A stretch of DNA of 64,000 nt, taken from contig NZ_JAATWC010000001.1 of NCBI RefSeq assembly GCF_012979235.1, positions 1 to 64,000 of the forward strand, read 5' to 3'. Each line of letters opens with the position of its first letter. Position 1 is the first letter of the stretch. Positions 31,558 to 42,723 of this stretch are shown in pieces. The translations under genes were made by a program, and so were the position numbers. This DNA comes from Dissulfurirhabdus thermomarina (lineage in GTDB: Bacteria; Desulfobacterota; Dissulfuribacteria; Dissulfuribacterales; Dissulfurirhabdaceae). Below the pieces are notes generated by a model. The model searched no databases and had not been told where the DNA came from. It was given only the letters and a program-made list of their open reading frames with translations.

Positions 31558-33146
31558 GCGGGACGACGTCCATAGAGATCTACGACACCACCCTCCGGGA
31601 CGGGACCCAGGCGGAGGACATCCACCTGTCGGTGGAGGACAAGGTCCGGATCGCCCTCAAGCTGGACGAACTCGGCATCGACTTCATCGAGGGCGGCTGG
31701 CCGGGCTCCAACCCGAAGGACGTCCAGTTCTTCTCCGAGATCCAGAGCTACGCGCTCCGCCACAGCCGGATCGCCGCCTTCGGCAGCACCCACTCGGCCA
31801 AGACCGCCGCGGACGACGACCCCAACCTCCAGGCCCTGGTGAACGCCAAGGCCCCGGTGGTCACCATCTTCGGCAAGACCTGGGACGTCCACGTCCGCGA
31901 CGCCCTCCGCGTGAGCCTCGAGAAGAACCTGGCCATGATCGAGGACTCCCTGGCCTGGCTGCGGCCCCGGGTGGAGACCCTCTTCTACGACGCCGAACAC
32001 TTCTTCGACGGGTTCAAGGCCAACCCGGACTACGCCCTGGAGACCCTGCGGCGGGCGGCGGCGGGCGGCGCCGAGCGCCTCGTCCTCTGCGACACCAACG
32101 GCGGGACCCTCCCCCACGAGGTGACGGAGATCGTCGAGCGGGTGCGGGACGCACTGGGGCCGGAGGCGAGCCTCGGCATCCATGCCCACAACGACGCCGA
32201 CGTGGCCGTGGCCAACACCCTGGCCGCCGTCCGCGCGGGCGCCGTCCACGTCCAGGGCACCATGAACGGCTTCGGCGAACGGTGCGGCAACGCCAACCTC
32301 TGCTCCATCATCCCGGCCCTGGTCCTCAAGATGGGTCTCGGGTGCACGGCCGGCGAACGCCTCGAACGGCTCACCGCGACCTCCCGGTTCATCAGCGAGA
32401 TCGCCAACCTGCCCCACAACAAGTACCAGCCCTACGTGGGGGCCAGCGCCTTCGCCCACAAGGGCGGCATCCACGTCAGCGCCGTCCAGCGCAACCCCGA
32501 GACCTACGAGCACGTCCCGCCCGAGCGGGTGGGCAACGTCCAGCGGATCCTCATCTCGGAGCTCGCCGGCCGGAGCAACGTCCTGGCCAAGGCCCGCCAG
32601 TTCGGCCTCGACATCGACAGCCAGGACCCCGCCGTGCTCGAAATCGTGGCCCAGCTCAAGGAACTCGAGGCCCGCGGCTTCCAGTTCGAGGGCGCCGAGG
32701 CCTCCTTCGAGCTCCTCATGCGCCAGGCCATGGGGACGCGGCGGAAGTACTTCGACCTCATGGGCTTCCGGGTCATCGACCACAAGGTGCGCGAGGACGA
32801 GGCCCCCCAGGCGGAGGCCACCGTCATGGTCCGGGTGGGGGGCCAGGTGGAACACACCGCCGCCGTGGGCGACGGCCCGGTCAACGCCCTCGACAACGCC
32901 ATCCGCAAGGCCCTCGACACGTTCTACCCCCAGCTCCGCGAGGTCAGCCTCCTGGACTACAAGGTGCGCGTCCTGCCGGGGCGGCCCGGGACCGGCGCCA
33001 AGGTCCGGGTCCTCATCGAGTCCACCGACGGCCGCGACAAGTGGGGAACGGTGGGGGTCTCACACGACATCCTCGAGGCCAGCTGGCAGGCCCTGGTCGA
33101 TGGTATCCGCTACAAGCTCCTCAAGTCCGAGCACAAGGACGGGTAG
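31554..33146 (+). CDS. cimA: (R)-citramalate synthase
   Basis: 530 aa. A TIM-barrel HMGL-like domain (about 1-280) has [27 protein letters not shown] and [15 protein letters not shown]-terminal LeuA dimer/regulatory domain follows (about 390-525). The GGWPGSNP signature marks CimA rather than 2-isopropylmalate synthase. It condenses pyruvate and acetyl-CoA to citramalate, a threonine-independent route to isoleucine. It is translationally coupled to lysC by an ATGA overlap. Confidence 0.95.
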   Translation: MSGTTSIEIYDTTLRDGTQAEDIHLSVEDKVRIALKLDELGIDFIEGGWPGSNPKDVQFFSEIQSYALRHSRIAAFGSTHSAKTAADDDPNLQALVNAKAPVVTIFGKTWDVHVRDALRVSLEKNLAMIEDSLAWLRPRVETLFYDAEHFFDGFKANPDYALETLRRAAAGGAERLVLCDTNGGTLPHEVTEIVERVRDALGPEASLGIHAHNDADVAVANTLAAVRAGAVHVQGTMNGFGERCGNANLCSIIPALVLKMGLGCTAGERLERLTATSRFISEIANLPHNKYQPYVGASAFAHKGGIHVSAVQRNPETYEHVPPERVGNVQRILISELAGRSNVLAKARQFGLDIDSQDPAVLEIVAQLKELEARGFQFEGAEASFELLMRQAMGTRRKYFDLMGFRVIDHKVREDEAPQAEATVMVRVGGQVEHTAAVGDGPVNALDNAIRKALDTFYPQLREVSLLDYKVRVLPGRPGTGAKVRVLIESTDGRDKWGTVGVSHDILEASWQALVDGIRYKLLKSEHKDG

Positions 33147-33522
33147 GGCCCCGGCCGCGGCCGAGGCCGCCGCCTTCCTGCTGCTCGCCGTGCTCGCGGC
33201 GCTCGCCGCCCTCCGCCCCGCGCCGCCGTGCCGCCTGCGCCCCCCCGCGCCGGCCCCGGAGGCGGCGGCCGTCTCCCAGGCCGCCCGGCTCCTCTTCTTC
33301 CGCCCCATGGACGCCAACACCGTCACCGCGGAGGAACTCACCCTGCTGCCCGGCGTCGGGGACAAGGCGGCGTGGCGCCTCGTCCGGCGGCGTGAAGAAC
33401 TCGGTTTTTTTGTCACCATGGAAGAACTGGCGGACCCGGCCCCGGGGACGCGCCGCCTTCCCGCCGGCGCCACCGGGCACCTGGCCGTGTCCCCGGACGG
33501 GCCGCCCCCCAGGAGTCCCTGA
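33100..33522 (+). CDS. Membrane-anchored helix-hairpin-helix (ComEA-like) protein
   Basis: 140 aa. The ATG at 33100 lies within the 3' end of cimA (47-bp overlap); no later start codon precedes the hydrophobic segment. One membrane helix (about 24-40) is followed by a helix-hairpin-helix (about 70-110, DANTVTAEELTLLPGVGDKAAWRL), as in ComEA-type DNA-binding proteins. That suggests a periplasmic DNA-binding role, perhaps in uptake, but no other com genes are here. The start is uncertain. Confidence 0.7.
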   Translation: MVSATSSSSPSTRTGRAPAAAEAAAFLLLAVLAALAALRPAPPCRLRPPAPAPEAAAVSQAARLLFFRPMDANTVTAEELTLLPGVGDKAAWRLVRRREELGFFVTMEELADPAPGTRRLPAGATGHLAVSPDGPPPRSP

Positions 33523-33523
33523 C

Positions 33524-34303
33524 ATGCCCTCGAAGGAACCTTCCGCCAAGATCATCGCCATGGCCGGCAAGGGCGGCACGGGGAAGACCACCCTCACCGC
33601 CCTCCTGCTCCGCCACCTCCTCGACGCGGGCGAGACACCGGTTCTGGCCGTGGACGCCGACGCCAACGCCAACCTGAACGAGCTGATCGGGCTCGAGGTC
33701 ACCACGACCCTGGGCGAGATCCGCGACGCCATGAAGACCGAGACCCCGCCCGGCATGACCAAGGCCGAGTACATGAACATGCGGATCAACCAGGCCGTGG
33801 TGGAGGCCACGGGGTTCGACCTCGTGGTGATGGGGCAGCCCGAGGGGCCGGGTTGCTACTGCATGGCCAACTCCATCCTGGCCCAGGTCATGGAGACCCT
33901 GGCCAAGAGCTACCGGTGGATGCTGGTGGACAACGAGGCCGGCATGGAACACCTCAGCCGGCTCAATCTCCGCCGCGTCCACACCCTCTTCGTGGTCTCG
34001 GACCCCTCGAGCCGGGGCGTCCTCACGGCGGCCCGCATCGCCGACCTCACCCGCGCCCTCGGTGTCGAGGTCGGCCGCAAGGTCCTGGTGGTGAACCGGG
34101 TGCCGGCCCAGATCCCGCCGGCCCTCCGGGAGCAGGTGGACCGGGCGGTGGCGGGGACGGACCTGGAGCTCGGGGGCTTCGTCCCCGCCAGCGACCGGCT
34201 CTTCCAGTTCGAGGTGGAGCAGCGCTCCCTCCTGGACCTCCCCGCCGACACCGACGCCCTGGTGGCCGCCGAACGGATCTTCGCGCAGGCCCTCTCCCGA
34301 TAG
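33524..34303 (+). CDS. CooC-like nickel-insertion ATPase
   Basis: 259 aa from the ATG at 33524. It has a MinD/NifH-type deviant P-loop GKGGTGKTT (about 15-23) and the CooC hallmark GPGCYC (about 107-112), whose two cysteines bind metal at the dimer interface. CooC matures carbon monoxide dehydrogenase. No CODH or acetyl-CoA synthase gene is in the window, so the client must be elsewhere or different. It is the last gene of the lysC-cimA-HhH-cooC run. Confidence 0.88.
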   Translation: MPSKEPSAKIIAMAGKGGTGKTTLTALLLRHLLDAGETPVLAVDADANANLNELIGLEVTTTLGEIRDAMKTETPPGMTKAEYMNMRINQAVVEATGFDLVVMGQPEGPGCYCMANSILAQVMETLAKSYRWMLVDNEAGMEHLSRLNLRRVHTLFVVSDPSSRGVLTAARIADLTRALGVEVGRKVLVVNRVPAQIPPALREQVDRAVAGTDLELGGFVPASDRLFQFEVEQRSLLDLPADTDALVAAERIFAQALSR

Positions 34304-34459
34304 CGGCGGGGGGAACTTCCTCGGCGGGGAGGACCGGCCGTCCTCCGGCACCCCCGAGGGAGCCAGGGCCAGCGCGCTTCCCGTACAGCCGGATCGAGAC
34401 CGCCAAGGCCACGTGTATAACATCCCTCCTTTTGTGCTCGTAGTTTCTAGAGATTCCCG

Positions 34460-34525
34460 ATGATCTATACCCACGTCGTGCGAGACCTCAAGGCAAGGGC
34501 GCGCAGCCCGCTCGACGACCTGTAA
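34460..34525 (+). pseudogene. C-terminal remnant of an integron-type tyrosine recombinase
   Basis: The 21 codons before the TAA read MIYTHVVRDLKARARSPLD plus two residues. This is the conserved end of integron integrases and close relatives, which carry TMIYTHVL then RSP near the C-terminus; the Tyr would be the recombination nucleophile. A stop codon lies just upstream in the same frame and nothing else of the enzyme remains, so it is a deletion relic. Confidence 0.6.
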
Positions 34526-34657
34526 GCGCCGCATCCCCTAGGGGCATGTGCCGCCCGCTTCGCCTCCCGGTTGCCAGCACGTCCCCAAGACGCCGACTTG
34601 AGATGTCCTCCCGATCAAGCTGGGGCATCCTTTTGGGTCGTCAAGGACTCAAGGAGG

Positions 34658-34800
34658 TGCCCCACCAAGCCCAACCGGGAGGACCGGCTCATGGTACGAG
34701 GGAGGCGGAAGAAAGGCTCCTATCTTCAGGAGATCGGGGAGCGTGCGGGGGTGCCCGGCCGGGCGGCCGCCTCGCCCCGGGGCGCAGGAAGGGGTGGTAG
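34658..34800 (+). pseudogene. Possible N-terminal remnant of a transposase (IS21-like)
   Basis: After an intact AAGGAGGTG the frame reads TKPNREDRLMVRGRRKKG and then YLQEIGERAGVPGR, like the start and first HTH of IS21-type transposases. The start codon expected about 7 nt after the ribosome site is absent. Homology then fades into Gly/Ala/Arg-rich sequence and a TAG. The family is uncertain; I recognise the style rather than a specific protein. Confidence 0.35.
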
Positions 34801-34890
34801 CCGGCGGCTTTGTGCCGCGCCTTCGAGATTCCGATAAGCGGGGAAAGGGATCGCCCGGGCCCGGAACGGGGCGGCCCCGGAGGGAGAGAC

Positions 34891-37047
34891 GTGAAGGAGG
34901 CCGTCGAAACGGACACCGGCGGGGCCGCCCTCGCATGGGGCCTCCTGGCCCTCGCGGCCGGCGGGGCGGCCGCCGTGGTCCTGGGATGGGCCGAGGCCGG
35001 CCGGGCCCCGGATCGCCCCCAGGTCATTGCCGGCCTGGCGGCCCTTGCGGCTGCGGCGCTCGCCGCCTGGGACGCCGTCCGCCGGGTGCGGGGACGGCGC
35101 CTCCCGGGGCGTGCCGGGGAGGTGGCCGGGCCGCTCGCCTGGACCACGGCGGCGTGGATCCTCTGGCGGCTCCTGGCGCCCCTTTCGCCCCACGCCTTCC
35201 TCGTTCCCGCGGGCCTGGCGGCCTGGCTGGCCGTCACGGCCCCGCCGGCGGTGCTGGGATGCGTGGCCGCCGAGGTCCTCCTCCTGGAAGGCGGCCTCGC
35301 CTGGCACGGCCTCCTCACCCCCGCCGGCGCCGCCGCGGACCTCGCGGCCCTGGTCGCCGCCGCCCTGGCCCTGCGCCTCTTCGTCCGGGGAGAGGCCTTC
35401 CGGCGCCGCCTCCGGGCACGGCTCCGGTCGGCGCGGGCCCGGCGCGACGCCCTGGCCCATGCCCGGGAACTCGGCCTGGTGGAAGACGCCGTGGCCGGGA
35501 TCGGGGAGCTGCCGCCCCTGGACGCCCTGGACGGCGCGGGCCCCGTCAGCCTCCCCGCGGTCCACGTGGTGGGGGAATCCTTCCGGCTCCAGCTCGACCT
35601 CGTCCACCGGGCCCTCTCCCTGACCACGGCGGCCATCCTCTGGCTGGACCCCGACAAAGAGACCACCCGACTCCGGGGCCTGGCCTCCTCGCGCTCGGAC
35701 ATCCTCCCCGGCCCCTATCCCCTGGGGGCCGGCATCACCGGCCTCTTTCTCAAGGGGCGGCAGGAAGTGGCCCTGGCCCCCCTCCGTGGAGACTTCTCGG
35801 GCCTCCCCTACTACCGGAACCGCGGGGGCGTGGGCGCCGCCTTCGCCGTCCGGATCCCGGACGAGGCCGGACGCGCCGCCTTCGGCATCCTGTGCGTGGA
35901 CCGGGCGGCGGAACACGCCTGGACGGAGACCGAGACCGGCGTCCTGCGACTCGCCGCGCGGAAGCTGGCCGTGGAGATCCGACTGGCCCGCATGCTCCAG
36001 CGCATGGACCGGGAACGGGGCATCACGGAGCGCCTCTGCGCCGGGCTCCGGGAACTCAACGGCGCACTGGGCGCCGAGGCGGTCCTCGACGCGGCGCTCA
36101 AGTCGGCCAAGGTGCTGGTCCAGGCCGACTTCGCCGCGGTCTGCCTGGTGGAGCCCGACGGGGGCTACCGGGTGGCCCGTGCCGTGGGCCCGGGCGCCGA
36201 AGGCATCGAGGGCCGTGCCTTCGCCGCCCGCGAGGGCCTCGTGGGCCAGGCCCTGCGGATCAACCGCTCCCTGCCGGTGGGCGGCGTCCGCCGGGGCCGG
36301 GCCCCGGTCTTCGGCGACCGTCACGGGTTGCCGGGGTACCCGTCCCTCCGGGTGATCCCCCTCCGGCACGACGATGACGCCCCCGTGGGGGCCCTCGCCG
36401 TGGCGGCCAGGCGGCCCGGCGCCTTCCACCGGGTCCGGCGCGAGATCCTGGAACTCATCGCGGCCCAGATGGCCGTCAAGATCGACCAGGCCCGGGCCCA
36501 CGAAGAGATCCGGCGGATGGCCACCTCCGACGGCCTGACCGGGCTGGCCAACCACCGGACCTTCCAGCACGCCTTCGACATGATGCTCGCCCGGGCGGGG
36601 CGCCGCGGCGGGAAGATGGCCCTCATCCTCTGCGACATCGACCACTTCAAGCGGGTCAACGACACCTACGGCCATCCCTTCGGGGACCGGGTGCTCCGCG
36701 AGGTCGCCGGGGTCCTCCGGGGCGCGGTGCGCAAGGTGGACCTCGCCGCCCGCTACGGCGGGGAGGAGTTCGCCGTGCTGCTCGAGGACGCCGACCTGGG
36801 CGGCGCCCGGCGCCTGGCCGAGCGGATCCGGACCGGCGTGGCCCGACTCCGCTTCCCGCTGGAAGGCCGCGAGGTCCGCGTCTCGATCTCCCTCGGCATC
36901 GCGGTCTTCCCCGAAGACGGGCACGACAAGGGCGTCCTCGTCGAGCGGGCCGACCAGGCCCTCTACCAGGCCAAGGCCGGCGGCCGGAACCGGGCCGTGG
37001 CCTGGGACGACCTCCGGATCCCGAACCCGGGCGCCGCCCCCGGCTGA
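34891..37047 (+). CDS. Membrane-anchored diguanylate cyclase with GAF domains
   Basis: 718 aa from a GTG at 34891, preceded by GGAGGG. The N-terminal third has about five hydrophobic helices (about 12-175). Two GAF-like domains follow (about 235-375 and 390-530). A C-terminal GGDEF domain (about 545-705) has an intact active site GGEEF at 623-627, so it should make cyclic di-GMP. No inhibitory RxxD four residues before the active site is seen. The very Ala-rich N-terminus and position beside a mobile-element scar are notable, but codon use is normal. Confidence 0.93.
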   Translation: MKEAVETDTGGAALAWGLLALAAGGAAAVVLGWAEAGRAPDRPQVIAGLAALAAAALAAWDAVRRVRGRRLPGRAGEVAGPLAWTTAAWILWRLLAPLSPHAFLVPAGLAAWLAVTAPPAVLGCVAAEVLLLEGGLAWHGLLTPAGAAADLAALVAAALALRLFVRGEAFRRRLRARLRSARARRDALAHARELGLVEDAVAGIGELPPLDALDGAGPVSLPAVHVVGESFRLQLDLVHRALSLTTAAILWLDPDKETTRLRGLASSRSDILPGPYPLGAGITGLFLKGRQEVALAPLRGDFSGLPYYRNRGGVGAAFAVRIPDEAGRAAFGILCVDRAAEHAWTETETGVLRLAARKLAVEIRLARMLQRMDRERGITERLCAGLRELNGALGAEAVLDAALKSAKVLVQADFAAVCLVEPDGGYRVARAVGPGAEGIEGRAFAAREGLVGQALRINRSLPVGGVRRGRAPVFGDRHGLPGYPSLRVIPLRHDDDAPVGALAVAARRPGAFHRVRREILELIAAQMAVKIDQARAHEEIRRMATSDGLTGLANHRTFQHAFDMMLARAGRRGGKMALILCDIDHFKRVNDTYGHPFGDRVLREVAGVLRGAVRKVDLAARYGGEEFAVLLEDADLGGARRLAERIRTGVARLRFPLEGREVRVSISLGIAVFPEDGHDKGVLVERADQALYQAKAGGRNRAVAWDDLRIPNPGAAPG

Positions 37048-37084
37048 AGCCCTCCCGGCACGCCCGCACCCCCCCGGAAAGGAA

Positions 37085-37112
37085 CGGGCCTCCCGGTTTC
37101 CCGGGAGGCCCG
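37085..37112. terminator. Hairpin between convergent diguanylate cyclase gene and groEL
   Basis: A perfect 12-bp stem (37085-37096 with 37101-37112) with a 4-nt loop. There is no clear T-run on either side, so it may act as a bidirectional weak terminator. Confidence 0.55.
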
Positions 37113-37150
37113 CTGGACGTTCCGTGTTCGGCGGTGGCCCGCCGGGGGGC

Positions 37151-38836
<1,686 letters not shown>

Positions 38837-38881
38837 TCACAGGCCCGGCAGGCCCGGAAACCCCGCCGCGCGCGTCAGCGA

Positions 38882-39172
38882 TCAGCCCTCGATGATGCCG
38901 AGGACGTCGTCCTCCCGCATCATGAGGTAATCCTCTCCTTCGATCTTGATCTCCGTCCCGGCGTACTTGCCGAAGAGCACCCGGTCCCCCTCCTTGACGT
39001 CGAGGGGCCGGAGTTCGCCGTTCTCCATGAGCTTGCCGTTGCCCACGGCGATCACCTTGCCCTCGATGGGCTTCTCCTTGGCGGTGTCGGGGATGATGAT
39101 CCCGCCCTTGGTTTTCTCCTCCTCCTCCAAGCGCTTGACGAGGATACGGTCGTGCAATGGACGAATCTTCAT
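38882..39172 (-). CDS. groES: Co-chaperonin GroES (Hsp10)
   Basis: 96 aa. The ATG at 39172 is preceded by AAGGAGGAG; the open frame upstream is spurious. It has the typical [16 protein letters not shown] start, the mobile loop [11 protein letters not shown] and the late [14 protein letters not shown]. It is the heptameric lid of GroEL. Confidence 0.99.
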   Translation of the reverse strand: MKIRPLHDRILVKRLEEEEKTKGGIIIPDTAKEKPIEGKVIAVGNGKLMENGELRPLDVKEGDRVLFGKYAGTEIKIEGEDYLMMREDDVLGIIEG

Positions 39173-39396
39173 GATGCCTGCTCCTCCTTTTCCCGGTGAC
39201 CCTTTCCGGTGACGCGGCGCGCCGCCCGGCCCCGTCCCGCGGTGCCCGGGCTTCCCGGCCGGAGCCGGCCTCGGCGGCGACGCCGAATCCCGTGGAGCCA
39301 CCCGTTGTACTGTGCTGGATGGCGTATCGCTGTCGTGAAGACCGAGGGGGCCAGCGGCCACCCCCGGGGCCGGCCCGGTGGAACGCCCCGGATTTG

Positions 39397-39423
39397 TTAG
39401 CAGCCGGCCAAGGCGAGTGCTAA
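39397..39423. promoter_or_regulatory. CIRCE-like HrcA operator of groESL
   Basis: TTAGCAGCC, a 9-bp spacer and GAGTGCTAA. The right arm matches the CIRCE consensus fully and the left arm 6 of 9. It sits directly downstream of the -10 box of groES, the usual place for HrcA repression. The groES upstream region (39173-39468) otherwise shows a long GC-rich leader of about 225 nt. Confidence 0.75.
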
Positions 39424-39449
39424 TATAAACACGCGCCTCCCGAATGCAA
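39422..39449 (-). promoter_or_regulatory. Promoter of groES-groEL
   Basis: On the minus strand TTGCAT (39449-39444), a 16-bp spacer and TATATT (39427-39422). The -10 box overlaps the edge of the CIRCE-like operator. Confidence 0.65.
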
Positions 39450-39468
39450 GACCCCGGCGAGAAAAAAT

Positions 39469-39954
39469 TTACCGCGGCTCCCGGAAGAGGAAATGGAAGG
39501 CCATCAGGGCGGCCCCCACGGTGATGGCGGAGTCGGCCGCGTTGAAGGCCGGCCAGTGGTAGGCGCCCAGGTGAAAGTCCAGGAAGTCCACCACGGCCCC
39601 GTACCGGAGGCGGTCCACCATGTTGCCCGCGGCGCCGCCGGCCACCAGGGCGGCCCCGTAGAGGAGGGGGGCGGAGCGGCCGGGCCGCCGGCCGAGCACC
39701 GCCGCCATTGCGGCCAGGGCCGCCACGGCCACGGCCAGGAGGAAGAGGCGCCGCCAGGCGCCGCCGCCCGCCAGCAGGCCGAAGGCGACCCCGGTGTTGA
39801 ACACCAGGGTGAGGTTGAAGAGGCCGGGCACCACCGGCCGAACCTCGTAGAGCCCGAAGCCGTGGAGCACCAGCCACTTGGTCGCCTGGTCGACGACCAC
39901 GACCGCCGCCGCCACCGCGGCGAAGGCGCCGTAGGCACGGGCGGCGGAGGTCAT
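39469..39954 (-). CDS. lspA: Lipoprotein signal peptidase (signal peptidase II)
   Basis: 161 aa with four membrane helices. The catalytic aspartates lie in the conserved [22 protein letters not shown] and FNAADSAI segments. It removes the signal peptide from lipid-modified prolipoproteins, including the small lipoproteins in this window. Its ATG overlaps the stop of the M48 protease gene (ATGA), placing it at the end of the arsR-RND run. Confidence 0.96.
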   Translation of the reverse strand: MTSAARAYGAFAAVAAAVVVVDQATKWLVLHGFGLYEVRPVVPGLFNLTLVFNTGVAFGLLAGGGAWRRLFLLAVAVAALAAMAAVLGRRPGRSAPLLYGAALVAGGAAGNMVDRLRYGAVVDFLDFHLGAYHWPAFNAADSAITVGAALMAFHFLFREPR

Positions 39955-41405
39955 CGCCCGGCCTCCTCCTCTGCCCGGGTGGCGTTCCTTTCGCCCGGCG
40001 GGACAAGCTTCCGGCGGAGGGGGCTGCCGGCCGGCAGCAACGCCAGGGCCCGGTCCCGGTGGTAGGCGGCGGCCCGGGCGTCCCCGGACCGCAGGTAGTG
40101 AAGGTAGAAGTGGTAGTGGGCCTCCCCCGTTCGGCCCGCCGCCGCCAGGGCCCGGCCGAGCTGGAAATCGAGCCCGGGGGCCTCGGGCCAGTCCCCGGAC
40201 AGGCGCCCGAGGAGGGGCAAGGCGGCCCCGGCGTTCCCGAGTTCCAGGAGGGTCCGCGCCAGGAGGAAGCGGGCGCCGTCGTCGCCGGGATGGGCCTCCA
40301 GGTAGGTTGTCAACACCTTGCGGGCCTCCGCGTAACGGCCCGCAGTGAAGAGAGCCCGCCCCAGGTCGGCGCGAAACCGCGGGCGGGCATCGCCCTCCTG
40401 CTCGGCCAGCTCCCGGAAGAGCGCCAGGGCCGCGTCGTAGTCCCGCGCGGCGAGCAGCGCCTCGGCCAGGCCGAACCGGAGGAGGCTGTCTTTCGGGGTG
40501 GCCGCCAGCTCGCGCCGGTACCGCTCCACCAGGACCCGCGGATCCGAGGTGAGGACCCGGAGCCGGACCTGGACCCGCCGGAGCTCGAAGTTGTCCTGCG
40601 GCACCCGCTGGGGGCAGGGCCGGTAGGCCCGCTGGTGCTCCAGGTAGGTCACCCGCTCGGCGGCCCCGGGATGGGTGGAGAGGTAGCTCGGGATCCGGTC
40701 GGAGCCCAGCCAGCGGTGACGCTGCATCTTCTTCAGGACGGCGATCAGCCCCCCGGGGTCGTAGCCGGCCTTGCAGATCCAGGCGTAGCCGCGTCGGTCC
40801 GCCTCCTCCTCGTCCGCCCGGCTGTACTTCAGGGCGATGGAGGCGTTGAGCGCCCCGGAGGTGGCGAGGATGGCGCTGCCGGCCTTGGGGCTGCCGAGGA
40901 AGATCCCGGCGATGGCCATGGCCGCCGTGGCCAGGTTGACCCGCTGCATCCGCTCCATCCGCCGCGCCACGTGGCGGCCCTCCACGTGCCCGATCTCGTG
41001 GGCGATGACACAGAGGAGCTCGTCCTCGTTGTCCACGGCCTCGATCAGCCCGCTGTGGACGAAGACCAGCCCGCCGGGCATGGCGAAGGCGTTGAGGGCC
41101 GCGTCCTGGATCACGAAGAAGCGGTAGTCGAAGAAGCTGGTCCCCACCTGGGCCAGCACCTTGCGGCCCACGCCCCGGACGTAACCCACCACCTCCGGGT
41201 CCTCGACGAGTTGGGCCTGCTCCTTCACCATCCGGAGCAGGCGGGCGCCGAGCTCCTTCTCCTCCTCCACCGACATCATGGCCCGGGCCGGCCGGGGTGC
41301 GGCCAGCAGCGGCAGCAGGAGGGCCGCGGCGAGCCCCGCGGCCGCCGCCCGAAGGCGGCGCCGGGGAGACGGGGCGGCCGGGTATGTCGGGATACGGTTC
41401 TCCAA
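39951..41405 (-). CDS. Periplasmic M48 metalloprotease with TPR repeats (BepA/YfgC-like)
   Basis: 484 aa from a TTG at 41405, my best guess; in-frame sequence further upstream lies in the neighbouring gene. A signal peptide (about 17-42) ends in ARA. The peptidase domain has the zinc motif [10 protein letters not shown] and the downstream Glu in [13 protein letters not shown]. The C-terminal half carries TPR-like repeats (about 300-470). BepA-type proteases survey outer-membrane protein and LPS assembly. It lies behind an outer-membrane barrel gene, which suits that job. Confidence 0.9.
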   Translation of the reverse strand: MENRIPTYPAAPSPRRRLRAAAAGLAAALLLPLLAAPRPARAMMSVEEEKELGARLLRMVKEQAQLVEDPEVVGYVRGVGRKVLAQVGTSFFDYRFFVIQDAALNAFAMPGGLVFVHSGLIEAVDNEDELLCVIAHEIGHVEGRHVARRMERMQRVNLATAAMAIAGIFLGSPKAGSAILATSGALNASIALKYSRADEEEADRRGYAWICKAGYDPGGLIAVLKKMQRHRWLGSDRIPSYLSTHPGAAERVTYLEHQRAYRPCPQRVPQDNFELRRVQVRLRVLTSDPRVLVERYRRELAATPKDSLLRFGLAEALLAARDYDAALALFRELAEQEGDARPRFRADLGRALFTAGRYAEARKVLTTYLEAHPGDDGARFLLARTLLELGNAGAALPLLGRLSGDWPEAPGLDFQLGRALAAAGRTGEAHYHFYLHYLRSGDARAAAYHRDRALALLPAGSPLRRKLVPPGERNATRAEEEAGR

Positions 41406-41445
41406 GCGGGCGTCGCGCCCGGCCCGGGCGGGCCCGGGCCGGGGC

Positions 41446-42723
41446 CTAGAAGCCGTAGCGGACGGCCAGGTAGAGGTTGCTGTTCCGGCGGAACTGGCCG
41501 AAGAAAGTATAATCGCTCCGCCCGAGGAAGACATTGGCCCCGATCTCGCCCGACCAGTTGTCGGTGAACTTGTAGTGGGCCTTCGGGCGGAGGTAGGCAT
41601 CGTCGTCCGTGGGCGAGTAGAAGGCGAAGAAGGAGAGCTTGAGGTTCTGGTTCAGGAGGAGCTGGGTGAGCCGGAGGGTGAGGACCTGGCGGTTTCGCTC
41701 CCGGGGATGGAAGGTGGGCGGCAGGGACCGGCGGTAGGCCGAGTAGTCCAGCATGTGCTCCACGTAGAACTGGACGGCCGCCGTGAAGTCGCGGGCCAGC
41801 TCCCGCTCGTAGCCGGCAAGATAGCGCACCTCGCCGTTTCGGACGAAGGGGTCCCGGCCGTTTCGGTCTTCGCGGGAGTCGTAGTAGCCCGCCTCGAGGC
41901 TCACGATGCCCCCGAGGGCCGTCCCCCGGAGGCTGGCGCCGTAGACGGAAAGGCGCGGGTAGGTGGCCTTTCCGGTGACCGGGTCCTGGCCGCCCGGGCT
42001 CTTCCAGTAGCCGGCGTAACCGTAGAGGGCCGCCTCGTAGCCGCGGATCGTCCGGTAGAGCCGCCCGGCGAACTCGGCGTCCCGGAACCAGTCGTCCGGC
42101 TGGTCCGCCCGGACGACGGCGTCCCGGCCGGCGAGCCTTCCGAGCCCGTCGTTCCAGTAGGAGATCCGCTCCCCGGAGATGAAGCGGTCGGCGTCGAAGC
42201 GGGGCGTGTAGACCAGGTCCAGGTTGAAGAGGTCCAGGAAGATGCTGGCCTTGGCCGCGTCGGACGGGGCCTTGAGGTACTCGTCGTCGCGGCCGATGAA
42301 GAAGGACTTCCAGTCCTTCGGGAAGAGGTCGTTGATGAAGATGAGGTCCCCGGTGCCCCAGGTGAGGATCTGGCGCCCCACCTTGAGGTCCATGAAGTCG
42401 GAGGGATAGAGGAGGACGTTGGCCTCCCGGAGGTCGATCCAGCCGGAGCCCTCCTCGAGGTCCACCCCGTGGCGGTCGAGGACGCCGTCGTAGAGGAAAT
42501 CGGACCGCACCCGCACCGTCCCGTAGGCGAAGTCCTTGGCGGCGTCCAGCTGGAGCCGCGTCTCCATGATGGAGGCGCTCTTTTCGTCCCCGTCGCCCCG
42601 GGTCCGGTAGCCGCCCCGGGCCTCCCAGAAGCCGTGGAGGTCCACCGCCGCCGCCCGGGGCGACGGCACGCCGGCCAAGAGGCCCGCCAAGAGGAGGCAG
42701 GCCGCGACGACCGCCCGTCTCAT
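41446..42723 (-). CDS. Outer-membrane beta-barrel protein (DUF1302-like)
   Basis: 425 aa from the ATG at 42723. A signal peptide (about 1-24) is followed by repeated amphipathic beta-strands with many aromatic residues and a C-terminal aromatic end (VRYGF) typical of BAM substrates. WGTGDLIFINDLFP and the FSGERISYW-like strands resemble DUF1302 barrels. It overlaps the LolA-like gene by 4 bp. With the RND pump and LolA-like protein it suggests a lipid or hydrophobic-substrate path across the envelope; the substrate is unknown. Confidence 0.83.
   Translation of the reverse strand: MRRAVVAACLLLAGLLAGVPSPRAAAVDLHGFWEARGGYRTRGDGDEKSASIMETRLQLDAAKDFAYGTVRVRSDFLYDGVLDRHGVDLEEGSGWIDLREANVLLYPSDFMDLKVGRQILTWGTGDLIFINDLFPKDWKSFFIGRDDEYLKAPSDAAKASIFLDLFNLDLVYTPRFDADRFISGERISYWNDGLGRLAGRDAVVRADQPDDWFRDAEFAGRLYRTIRGYEAALYGYAGYWKSPGGQDPVTGKATYPRLSVYGASLRGTALGGIVSLEAGYYDSREDRNGRDPFVRNGEVRYLAGYERELARDFTAAVQFYVEHMLDYSAYRRSLPPTFHPRERNRQVLTLRLTQLLLNQNLKLSFFAFYSPTDDDAYLRPKAHYKFTDNWSGEIGANVFLGRSDYTFFGQFRRNSNLYLAVRYGF

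Larger units (their letters stand above)
34304..34890. other. 587-bp non-coding scar with mobile-element debris
   Basis: A hairpin (34328-34334 with 34340-34346) lies just after cooC but has no T-run. An unusually AT-rich patch at about 34410-34465 is followed by fragments of a tyrosine recombinase C-terminus and of a possible transposase N-terminus. No intact gene is seen. The diguanylate cyclase gene begins at 34891. Confidence 0.6.
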
